The notes under the pieces: generated by a model
The model's input: only the letters and a program-made list of their open reading frames with translations
What the model was told of the DNA's origin: nothing
Database searches by the model: none
Shown: in pieces, positions 1-5,768 of the stretch
Numbering within the stretch: position 1 is the stretch's first letter
How the letters are laid out: the number at the start of each line of letters is the position of its first letter
Made by a program: the position numbers and the translations under genes
Origin: Ghiorsea sp.
GTDB taxonomy: Bacteria > Pseudomonadota > Zetaproteobacteria > Mariprofundales > Mariprofundaceae
Assembly: GCA_030950765.1 (NCBI GenBank)
Contig: JAUZQX010000137.1
Coordinates: 1 to 8,503, forward strand
Direction: 5' to 3'
Length of the DNA: 8,503 nt

Positions 1-120
1 GCTATACTCGTTGCGGCAAACCTGATGAACCGACGAAATATCTTTGAGCTACTCTTGCAAAAGGAGCCTCAAAAGCCACCAGAAATTCACTCAGACCAGT
101 TAAATTTGGGAATAGGGTGA
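1..120 (+). CDS. Possible C-terminal end of an upstream gene (partial, unrecognised)
   Basis: The first reading frame is open from the left edge to a TGA at 118-120, giving 39 residues that begin AILVAANLMNRRNIFELLLQ and end in a hydrophilic tail rich in Pro, Lys, Glu and Gln. The first half could form an amphipathic helix and the tail looks like an ordinary disordered C-terminus. The other two forward frames stop sooner, at 23-25 and 45-47. I do not recognise a family. Forty open codons can occur by chance in AT-rich DNA, so this may be no gene at all; the sequence to the left of the window would settle it. No terminator hairpin with a T-run is visible after the stop. Confidence 0.3.
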   Translation, partial: AILVAANLMNRRNIFELLLQKEPQKPPEIHSDQLNLGIG

Positions 121-180
121 TTTTCGTCGGACAGTAGTGATGCAATATATATGAAGCGTTGCCAAACATTTATCGCTGAC

Positions 181-200
181 CCACCACAAGCTTGGGATGG
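181..200. repeat. Imperfect 20-bp palindrome upstream of the channel gene
   Basis: The two 10-base halves, ccaccacaag and cttgggatgg, are inverted repeats matching at 8 of 10 positions, with a perfect 8-bp core CAAGCTTG at 187-194. The element lies about 70 bp before the channel start and immediately before the promoter-like TATAAA at 205-210, where a -35 box would normally be. That position suits a dimeric regulator binding site, but this is inference from symmetry and location only. It is not followed by a T-run, so it does not look like a terminator. Confidence 0.3.
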
Positions 201-204
201 TGTG

Positions 205-243
205 TATAAATTTGATACCAAATAAACGAAAGTACACTACAAT
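205..243 (+). promoter_or_regulatory. Weak promoter candidates for the ion channel gene
   Basis: Several sigma-70-like hexamers lie in this AT-rich stretch: TATAAA at 205-210, TTGATA at 212-217, TACACT at 233-238 and TACAAT at 238-243. None pairs well. TTGATA is 20 bases from TACAAT (too long) and 15 from TACACT (short), and TATAAA has no recognisable -35 at 16-18 bases. A promoter is expected somewhere here because nothing certain is transcribed into the gene from upstream, but I cannot choose between the candidates. Confidence 0.2.
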
Positions 244-271
244 GCGCGCAGCAAAATAGAATGAAGGCGGG

Positions 272-1126
272 ATGAGGTTTGGTGTAAATATGGGTTTGGT
301 AACAGCTTCATGGCAAGATAAGTTTATGGCAATTCGTAGTAATAAAGCTTTTGAGTTAACAGTTATTGCCATCATTATAGTTTCAGCATTGATGATTGGT
401 GCATCAACTTACGATATGGATCCAAGATGGATGTCGTTTATTTATATATTAGATACGGGTATAACCATTTTTTTCTTGATTGAAATTATTATCCGTATGT
501 TGAGTGAGAAGCATTGTTTCAGGTTCTTTAAAAACGCATGGAACGTGTTTGATTTTTTGATTGTTAGTGTGAGTTTACTACCCATTGATGACAGTGAAAT
601 GGTGTTGTTGGCGCGTTTGATTCGTATTTTTCGTGTATTACGTCTGGTTTCTATCATTCCAGAGCTACGGGTACTTATTAATTCGTTATTGATTGCTATT
701 CCTCGCATGGGTTATGTATTGGTATTGATGTTTATTATTTTTTACATCTATGCCGCAGTTGGAAGTTTTATGTTTGAGAAAATTAATGCCACCTTATGGG
801 GTGATATTAGCATTTCTATGTTAACCTTGTTTCGTGTTTCCACTTTTGAAGATTGGACAGATGTGATGTACGAAACCATGCATGTATATGCATGGAGCTG
901 GGTGTACTATCTAACATTTATCTTCTTAACAACCTTCGTCTTTATGAATATGATGATTGGTATTATCCTCGATGTAATGCAAACAGAACATGCGAAAATG
1001 AGTCGTGAAACAGGTGAAGGTGAAGCAGGAGAAGTGCATTATATCAAAGAACATACGGCTATGATTGAAGATAGGCTGGCAAGAATTGAAACGTTGTTAG
1101 AAAAAAGTATTTCACAGCGGCAATAG
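272..1126 (+). CDS. Voltage-gated ion channel, bacterial one-domain (NaChBac/NavAb-like) family, probably calcium-permeable
   Basis: This 284-residue inner-membrane protein has the full architecture of one voltage-gated channel domain, expected to work as a homotetramer. S1 lies at about 28-46, S2 at 55-77, S3 at 88-104 (with the NxFDF motif) and S4 at 111-128 with four arginines every third residue (R115, R118, R121, R124). S5 is at about 146-168, the pore loop at 175-198, and S6 at 210-236 with the conserved Asn226. The tail (about 258-281) has heptad spacing like the C-terminal coiled coil of NavAb. The filter, residues 191-197, is TFEDWTD; sodium channels of this family have TLESWSM or TLESWAS. 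Acidic residues at positions 4 and 7 are the changes known to make NaChBac and NavAb calcium-selective, so calcium permeation is inferred. ATG 272 has AAGGCGG almost touching it, so ATG 290 (Met7) is an alternative start. The gene is more AT-rich than its neighbours and has its own upstream region. The family is secure; the ion and physiological role are not. Confidence 0.93.
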   Translation: MRFGVNMGLVTASWQDKFMAIRSNKAFELTVIAIIIVSALMIGASTYDMDPRWMSFIYILDTGITIFFLIEIIIRMLSEKHCFRFFKNAWNVFDFLIVSVSLLPIDDSEMVLLARLIRIFRVLRLVSIIPELRVLINSLLIAIPRMGYVLVLMFIIFYIYAAVGSFMFEKINATLWGDISISMLTLFRVSTFEDWTDVMYETMHVYAWSWVYYLTFIFLTTFVFMNMMIGIILDVMQTEHAKMSRETGEGEAGEVHYIKEHTAMIEDRLARIETLLEKSISQRQ

Positions 1127-1151
1127 CAAAACAATAACGATGGGGCGGGGC

Positions 1152-1157
1152 TATAAA
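1152..1157 (+). promoter_or_regulatory. Possible -10 box for the murA-his operon
   Basis: TATAAA at 1152-1157 matches the sigma-70 -10 consensus at five of six positions and sits about 58 bp before the murA start, within the gap after the channel gene. There is no recognisable -35 hexamer at 16-18 bases upstream and no TGn extension. If it is used, the transcript would start near 1164, just ahead of the hairpin at 1177-1194. Confidence 0.22.
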
Positions 1158-1176
1158 TATTGAGCCTTGCAGGCAA

Positions 1177-1194
1177 TGCCGCTACGCTGCGGCA
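1177..1194 (+). other. Perfect hairpin in the murA leader
   Basis: TGCCGC at 1177-1182 is the exact reverse complement of GCGGCA at 1189-1194, leaving a 6-base loop TACGCT. A smaller hairpin, GCCT-TGC-AGGC, lies immediately before it at 1164-1174. The stem ends nine bases before the murA ribosome binding site. There is no T-run after it, so it is not a standard intrinsic terminator. GCGGCA also occurs at 1117-1122, at the end of the channel gene, and could pair with 1177-1182 instead in a read-through transcript. A role in termination, RNA stability or murA translation is possible but only inferred. Confidence 0.4.
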
Positions 1195-1203
1195 GATTGG
1201 TAT

Positions 1204-1209
1204 AGGTGG
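1204..1209 (+). promoter_or_regulatory. Ribosome binding site that decides the murA start
   Basis: AGGTGG ends five bases before ATG 1215, the ideal distance. The upstream in-frame GTG codons at 1206 and 1209 overlap this site and would have no ribosome binding site of their own, so ATG 1215 is preferred. Confidence 0.65.
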
Positions 1210-1214
1210 TGAGC

Positions 1215-2480
1215 ATGGAAAGTATTGTCATACAGGGTGGAATCCCACTCCAAGGAAGCGTTGAAAGCAGTGGTGCAAAAAATGCAGCATTGCCTTTGCT
1301 TGCGGCTGCCATCCTTGCTGATGGACCTGTAACGTTTCACCGTATTCCGCATTTGAATGATATTTCAACCATGACCAACTTGTTGGCATGGCAAGGTGCG
1401 GATGTTACTTATGACGACCAAGATTGTTTAACGATTGATACACGGGGAGCAAACAAGCCAGAAGCACCTTATGAAATGGTCAAAACCATGCGTGCATCAT
1501 CCCTGGTGCTTGGACCATTGTTGGTGCGTTTTGGTGAGGCGAAAGTAAGCTTGCCAGGTGGGTGTGCGATTGGTGCGCGGCCTATTGATTTACACCTCAA
1601 AGCATTGGAAGTCATGGGTGCAAAAATCAGTGTTGAACATGGTGATGTGATTGCCAAAGCACCCAATGGTTTGCATGGTGCGCGAATTTTCTTTGACCAA
1701 GTGACAGTGACGGGTACTGAAAATATTTTGATGGCGGCTGTGTTAGCCAAGGGTGAAACAGTATTAGAAAATGCGGCACGTGAACCCGAAGTGGTCAACC
1801 TTGCCGATTCATTACGCGCTTTGGGCGCTAAGATTGAAGGTGATGGTACGGATACGATTACCATTCAAGGTGTAGAACGTATTTCTGGCGGTGATATTTT
1901 TACCATTGCCGACAGGATTGAGACAGCAACCTATTTAGCAGCGGGTTTGATTACGGGCGGTGATGTCACTGTAACCAAAACAGACCCTAAGTTGTTGGAT
2001 GCCTTTTTGGCACGTGTAAAAGAGGCTGGCGCGACAGTTGAAGTGGGTGATGATTTTATTCGTTGTGCAGCACCAGAGCGGTTGCAAGCAGTCAATATTC
2101 ATACCATGCCACATCCAGGGTTCCCTACTGATTTACAAGCCCAGTTTATGGCCATGATGTGTGTGGCTGAGGGAACAAGTCTGGTGTCTGAAACGATTTT
2201 TGAGAATCGTTTTATGCATGTGCAAGAATTGGTGCGTATGGGGGCTGATATTCAGTTGGATGGACATACTGCAGTCATTAAAGGTGTTAAAAAGCTTTCT
2301 GCAGCGCCCGTGATGGCGACTGATTTGCGAGCATCAGCATCTTTGGTGCTTGCGGGCGTGGCAGCACAAGGTGAAACTGTGGTATCTCGTGTGTACCATA
2401 TTGATCGTGGATATGAGAGAATTGAAGAAAAAATGCGTAGTTTGGGTGCCAATATTGAGCGCCACTATATACAAAGGTAA
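1215..2480 (+). CDS. murA: UDP-N-acetylglucosamine 1-carboxyvinyltransferase (MurA)
   Basis: MurA transfers enolpyruvate from phosphoenolpyruvate to UDP-GlcNAc in the cytoplasm, the first committed step of peptidoglycan synthesis. The 421-residue product is close to the 419 of E. coli MurA and aligns along its whole length. Visible landmarks are the SGAKNAALP motif with Lys22 and Asn23, the KTMRAS segment, the active-site loop LPGGCAIGARP with Cys117 (equivalent to E. coli Cys115), FPTDLQAQ with the catalytic Asp306, and the C-terminal RASASLVLAG and YHIDRGYERIE blocks. The Cys in the loop means the fosfomycin target residue is kept, unlike the Asp form found in naturally resistant bacteria. 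ATG 1215 was chosen because it has AGGTGG five bases upstream and starts MESIVIQGG, the usual MurA N-terminus. It leads the histidine genes, with hisG only 8 bp downstream, so it is probably co-transcribed with them. Confidence 0.97.
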   Translation: MESIVIQGGIPLQGSVESSGAKNAALPLLAAAILADGPVTFHRIPHLNDISTMTNLLAWQGADVTYDDQDCLTIDTRGANKPEAPYEMVKTMRASSLVLGPLLVRFGEAKVSLPGGCAIGARPIDLHLKALEVMGAKISVEHGDVIAKAPNGLHGARIFFDQVTVTGTENILMAAVLAKGETVLENAAREPEVVNLADSLRALGAKIEGDGTDTITIQGVERISGGDIFTIADRIETATYLAAGLITGGDVTVTKTDPKLLDAFLARVKEAGATVEVGDDFIRCAAPERLQAVNIHTMPHPGFPTDLQAQFMAMMCVAEGTSLVSETIFENRFMHVQELVRMGADIQLDGHTAVIKGVKKLSAAPVMATDLRASASLVLAGVAAQGETVVSRVYHIDRGYERIEEKMRSLGANIERHYIQR

Positions 2481-2488
2481 GAACGAAT

Positions 2489-3172
2489 ATGTCAGATAAA
2501 CCAGTGTTAACCATTGCCTTATCCAAAGGGCGCATTTTGGAGCAAACCTTGCCCTTATTGGAATTTGCTGATTTGATGCCCAAAGAAGATGTGCAAACCA
2601 CACGTAAATTGATGGTGGATGGCCCTGATGATTGGGCGGGAAGTAAAATACGTTTCCTCATTATTCGGGCTGCTGATGTGTGTACTTATGTGGAACAGGG
2701 TGCTGCAGACTTAGGTATTTCAGGGCGTGACTTATTGTTGGAGCACAAACCACATGTATATGAGCCTTTGGATTTAAAAATAGGTAAGTGTCGCCTTTGT
2801 GTGTGTGGTCCTAAAGATGCCATAGAATCGGGTGATTCTTCAGTGATTGGTGGGCGTATTCGTGTCGCGACCAAGTATGATAATATTGCTGAACAATATT
2901 ATTTGGAGCAAGGTGTACATGCTGAGGTGATTCATTTGTATGGCTCGATGGAGCTTGCGCCACTGGTGGGTATGGCAGACAGAATTGTGGATGTAGTAGA
3001 AACGGGTAATACGCTCAAGGCCAATGGTTTGGTGGAAGAAACAACATTATTTGATGTATCCAGTCGTTTGATTGCCAACCCTGCAAGTTTTGTCACCAAG
3101 AAAAAACAAGTTCAGGCAGTTATCAATAAACTTCGAGAAGCTGTGGAGCAGCGGGAGAATGAAAGTGAATAA
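2489..3172 (+). CDS. hisG: ATP phosphoribosyltransferase, short form (HisG catalytic subunit)
   Basis: HisG condenses ATP with PRPP to give phosphoribosyl-ATP, the first and usually feedback-controlled step of histidine synthesis. The 227 residues contain the N-terminal IALSKGRI motif (9-16), the central GAADLGISGRD segment (71-81) and the PRPP-binding stretch DVVETGNTLKANGL (168-181). E. coli HisG is 299 residues; the C-terminal ACT-like regulatory domain is missing here. This is the HisGS type, which in known cases works as a hetero-octamer with HisZ, a histidyl-tRNA synthetase paralogue carrying histidine feedback control. No hisZ is in the window. The start ATG has AGGTAAG overlapping the murA stop codon, suggesting coupled translation. 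The 3' end overlaps hisD by 14 bp. Confidence 0.96.
   Translation: MSDKPVLTIALSKGRILEQTLPLLEFADLMPKEDVQTTRKLMVDGPDDWAGSKIRFLIIRAADVCTYVEQGAADLGISGRDLLLEHKPHVYEPLDLKIGKCRLCVCGPKDAIESGDSSVIGGRIRVATKYDNIAEQYYLEQGVHAEVIHLYGSMELAPLVGMADRIVDVVETGNTLKANGLVEETTLFDVSSRLIANPASFVTKKKQVQAVINKLREAVEQRENESE
3145..3157 (+). promoter_or_regulatory. Two ribosome binding sites near the hisD start
   Basis: GGAG at 3145-3148 lies 10 bases before ATG 3159, and GGGAG at 3153-3157 lies 7 bases before GTG 3165. Both are in the hisD frame and inside the end of hisG, so the hisD start is ambiguous by two codons. A longer reading from TTG 3072 would need 29 extra residues not found in the family and has no such site. 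Confidence 0.45.
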
Positions 3173-4469
3173 GATTCGTCGTATTTATTCAAATAGCGCA
3201 GATTATAAAGCGCAATTGGATGCTTTGTTATCACGTGAAACCGATACCGGCGCAGATGTACAAAACCTTGTGGCTGATATTTTGCTGGATGTAAAACAGC
3301 GCGGTGATGCTGCGCTGTGTGAATATACCGCGAAGTTTGATGGTTGGGATTGTACGGCTGAAAACATGGTGATTAGCCGTGATACTATGAAAAAAGCATG
3401 GTTCGCTGTATCAGACATGGATAGACAATCACTACAATTGGCAGTGGATAGAATCAAAGCTTACCATGAAAAACAAGTGCAAACTGATTGGGAATATACC
3501 GATGATGCGGGTTTGACTCTGGGGCAAAAAATCACGGCTTTGGATAGTGTGGGTTTGTATGTGCCTGGTGGTAAAGCGGCATACCCTTCTTCGGTATTGA
3601 TGAATGCTGTGCCTGCACAAGTGGCAGGTGTAGAAAAAGTTGTCATGGTTGTACCCACGCCTGCGGGTGAAATGAATGATTTAGTGTTGGCAGCAGCTTA
3701 TGTATCGGGTGTACAGCAAGGTTTTGCGGTTGGTGGCGCGCAAGCCGTGGCGGCGTTGGCATATGGTACGGAAACGATTCCTGCAGTGGATAAAATTGTA
3801 GGGCCAGGCAATAAATTTGTAGCAGCTGCCAAACGCCAAGTGTTTGGTACTTGTGGCATTGATATGATTGCTGGTCCTTCAGAGATTGCGGTAGTGGCGG
3901 ATAGTGGGCATCCGGAATGGTTGGCGGCAGACTTCTTGTCACAAGCTGAACATGATGAAGCAGCACAAAGTATTCTCATTACCACAGATGAGGCTTTAGC
4001 AGATAAGGTGGAAGCAGCGATTGAACAACACCTGAGCGTACTTGAACGCGCAGCAATAGCCAGCGCATCGGTAGAAAACCATGGTGCATTTATTATTGTA
4101 AACAACCTTGATGAAGCGGCAGAAGCGGTGAATATTATCGCACCCGAGCATTTGGAATTGGCTTTGGATGACCCAGATGCCATGTTGCCTAAAATTAAAC
4201 ATGCAGGCGCGATTTTCTTGGGTCATTTTGTGCCCGAAGCATTGGGTGATTATATGGCTGGGCCCAATCATGTGTTGCCCACCAATCGTACAGCACGTTT
4301 CTCTAGTCCATTAGGCGTGTATGACTTTCAAAAACGCAGCAGTATTATCCGCTCAACACCGCAAGGTGTGGCAGCGATTGGTGCTGAAGCTGCACATTTG
4401 GCGCATAGAGAAGGCCTGCAGTGTCATGCTTTAACATTAGAACTTCGTTTGAAACATCAAGGGGAATAG
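3159..4469 (+). CDS. hisD: Histidinol dehydrogenase (HisD)
   Basis: HisD is a zinc enzyme that oxidises L-histidinol to L-histidine in two NAD-dependent steps, the end of the pathway. From ATG 3159 the protein is 436 residues, against 434 in E. coli. The NAD-domain motif GPGNKFVAAAKRQVFG lies at 215-230, followed by AGPSEIAVVAD. The zinc ligands expected from the family are Gln262 and His265 in LSQAEHD, Asp364 in LGDYMAGPNH, and His423 in LQCHALTLE. The catalytic Glu330-His331 pair is in APEHLEL. All key residues are present. The start overlaps hisG by 14 bp, so its translation is likely coupled to hisG. GTG 3165 is a close alternative start. hisB begins two bases after the stop. In many relatives hisC comes next; here it does not. 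Confidence 0.96.
   Translation: MKVNKIRRIYSNSADYKAQLDALLSRETDTGADVQNLVADILLDVKQRGDAALCEYTAKFDGWDCTAENMVISRDTMKKAWFAVSDMDRQSLQLAVDRIKAYHEKQVQTDWEYTDDAGLTLGQKITALDSVGLYVPGGKAAYPSSVLMNAVPAQVAGVEKVVMVVPTPAGEMNDLVLAAAYVSGVQQGFAVGGAQAVAALAYGTETIPAVDKIVGPGNKFVAAAKRQVFGTCGIDMIAGPSEIAVVADSGHPEWLAADFLSQAEHDEAAQSILITTDEALADKVEAAIEQHLSVLERAAIASASVENHGAFIIVNNLDEAAEAVNIIAPEHLELALDDPDAMLPKIKHAGAIFLGHFVPEALGDYMAGPNHVLPTNRTARFSSPLGVYDFQKRSSIIRSTPQGVAAIGAEAAHLAHREGLQCHALTLELRLKHQGE
4459..4465 (+). promoter_or_regulatory. Ribosome binding site that decides the hisB start
   Basis: AAGGGGA, inside the last codons of hisD, ends six bases before ATG 4472. This supports that start over GTG 4421 in the same frame, which would add 17 residues without family support. 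Confidence 0.7.
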
Positions 4470-4471
4470 AT

Positions 4472-5059
4472 ATGGGTCGCAGTGCAAATATTGAAAGAAA
4501 CACCAAAGAAACACAAATTAAGCTGTCCATCAATTTGGATGGCACAGGCGTGTGTGAGCTGAATACACCTATTCCTTTTTTGAATCACATGTTGGAACAG
4601 ATTTCTCGTCATGGTTTGATTGATTTGCGTATTGATGCCAAGGGTGATATTGATATTGATGACCACCATACGGTGGAAGATATTGGTATTTGCCTTGGTG
4701 AAGTGCTTCGTGAAGCCATTGGTGATAAAAAAGGTATTGTACGTTATGGTCATGCTTATGTACCTTTGGATGAATCATTGTCGCGGGTGGTTTTAGACTT
4801 ATCAGGTCGTCCTGACTTGGAATATCATGTTGCTTTCCCTAAAGAAATGATTGGTAGTTTTGATGTGGATTTGTTCAAAGAGTTCTTTCAAGCTGTGGTC
4901 AATCATAGCCGTATGAGCCTACACATTGATAATTTACGTGGTATCAATAATCATCACATCGCTGAGACTGTATTTAAAGCATTTGGTCGCGCTTTGCGTA
5001 TGGCTGTAGAGTCAGACCCACGCCAAAGTGGTATTCCGAGCACCAAAGGTACACTTTAA
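4472..5059 (+). CDS. hisB: Imidazoleglycerol-phosphate dehydratase (HisB, monofunctional)
   Basis: This enzyme dehydrates imidazoleglycerol phosphate to imidazole-acetol phosphate. The 195 residues match the single-domain dehydratase; the histidinol-phosphatase domain fused at the N-terminus in E. coli HisB is absent, so a separate histidinol phosphatase must exist elsewhere. The protein shows the two HHxxE manganese-binding motifs of the internally duplicated fold, DDHHTVED near 63-70 and NHHIAE near 160-165. Other family blocks are FLNHML (36-41), RHGLIDL (46-52), the Glu101 segment ESLSR, HSRMSLH (145-151), and the C-terminal IPSTKGTL. The start has a strong ribosome binding site six bases upstream. 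It follows hisD by two bases and precedes hisH by three, so all are probably one transcript. Confidence 0.97.
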   Translation: MGRSANIERNTKETQIKLSINLDGTGVCELNTPIPFLNHMLEQISRHGLIDLRIDAKGDIDIDDHHTVEDIGICLGEVLREAIGDKKGIVRYGHAYVPLDESLSRVVLDLSGRPDLEYHVAFPKEMIGSFDVDLFKEFFQAVVNHSRMSLHIDNLRGINNHHIAETVFKAFGRALRMAVESDPRQSGIPSTKGTL

Positions 5060-5062
5060 CTG

Positions 5063-5689
5063 ATGATTGGATTGATTGATTATGGCATGGGCAATTTACA
5101 TTCGGTTGCCAAAGCCTTGGAAAAAGTGGGTGGCAAGGTTGAACTGGTCAAAAATGCTGATGATATAGCCAATTATGAGCGTATTGTGCTGCCAGGTGTG
5201 GGTGCCTTCCGCGATTGCATGCATACACTAAAAGAGACAGGTATGGCTGATGCTATCAAGGAAACGGTTGGCAAAGGTGTGCCATTTTTAGGCATCTGTT
5301 TGGGTATGCAGGTATTGATGACGCGCTCGTATGAGTTTGGTGTTCATGCTGGTTTGAACCTGATTGAAGGTGAAGTCAAAGCTTTTCCAGAAGACCATGT
5401 GGCACGCGGCTTTAAAATTCCGCACATGGGTTGGAATGATATGGTATTGCCCGATGGGAAAAAACATCGCGTATTGGGTGGAGTAAAGGGTGATCAAGTG
5501 TATTATGTACACTCCTATTATTGTGCGCCACGCAACCCTGAACATTTATTGGCAGCTTGTTCGTATGGTGATTTTCCTTTTGCTTCCGTCATAGGACGAG
5601 ACAATGTTTTGGGGATGCAGTTTCATCCTGAAAAAAGCCAACATGCTGGTTTAAGTTTGCTTGAAGGTTTTATCAACTGGAAACCATAA
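5063..5689 (+). CDS. hisH: Imidazole glycerol phosphate synthase, glutamine amidotransferase subunit (HisH)
   Basis: HisH is the glutaminase half of the HisH-HisF synthase: it hydrolyses glutamine and channels ammonia to HisF, which makes imidazoleglycerol phosphate and AICAR. The 208-residue class I amidotransferase shows the N-terminal DYGMGNLHSV motif (6-15), LPGVGAF (43-49), the nucleophile loop FLGICLGMQ with Cys79, and the His188/Glu190 pair in MQFHPEKS, completing the catalytic triad. PHMGWND (120-126) and YYVHSYY (147-153) are typical HisH segments. The start follows the hisB stop by three bases with only a distant AAAGGT (5045-5050, 12 bases away), suggesting coupling to hisB. The partner gene hisF and the commonly adjacent hisA do not follow; the operon appears to stop here, although no terminator hairpin is visible. 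Confidence 0.96.
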   Translation: MIGLIDYGMGNLHSVAKALEKVGGKVELVKNADDIANYERIVLPGVGAFRDCMHTLKETGMADAIKETVGKGVPFLGICLGMQVLMTRSYEFGVHAGLNLIEGEVKAFPEDHVARGFKIPHMGWNDMVLPDGKKHRVLGGVKGDQVYYVHSYYCAPRNPEHLLAACSYGDFPFASVIGRDNVLGMQFHPEKSQHAGLSLLEGFINWKP

Positions 5690-5718
5690 ACGCTGTAAGA
5701 TGCGAAAAAGGTTCATTC

Positions 5719-5727
5719 TGTTATAGT
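5719..5727 (+). promoter_or_regulatory. Extended -10 promoter candidate for fabI-aroC
   Basis: TGTTATAGT contains the TGn extension followed by TATAGT, a five-of-six match to the sigma-70 -10 box. No clear -35 is present, which is tolerated in extended -10 promoters. Transcription would start near 5734, giving a leader of about 35 bases before fabI. The 79-bp gap after hisH is the largest within 1215-7630, which supports a promoter here. Use by the cell is inferred. Confidence 0.35.
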
Positions 5728-5768
5728 TCGAAAAAATATCAGTTTATTATGTATTCAAAGGGGATTCC

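Noticed and set aside
100..375. 91-codon - strand open frame spanning the channel leader
   Set aside because: It overlaps the start of the channel gene and its leader, has no ribosome site or family motif, and looks like a chance open frame in AT-rich DNA.
1177..1194. Hairpin read as an intrinsic terminator for the channel gene
   Set aside because: No T-run follows; the next bases are gattggtatag leading straight into the murA ribosome binding site.
1469..1864. 131-codon open frame on the - strand inside murA
   Set aside because: It is antisense to a conserved part of MurA and its composition is that expected from the complementary strand of coding DNA.
2287..2661. - strand open frames across the murA-hisG junction
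   Set aside because: They overlap two secure + strand genes, overlap each other, and show no protein family features.
3072..3158. TTG start giving HisD 29 extra residues
   Set aside because: The extension only re-reads hisG in another frame, is absent from the family, and has no ribosome binding site; ATG 3159 gives the normal HisD length.
3698..4183. 161-codon open frame on the - strand inside hisD
   Set aside because: It lies wholly antisense to a strongly supported gene with all catalytic residues, its product is low-complexity Ala/Ser-rich, and it has no recognisable domain or ribosome site.
4644..4663. GATATT tandem repeat
   Set aside because: It is two to three short units inside hisB encoding the Asp-Ile run before the metal-binding motif, explained by the protein sequence.
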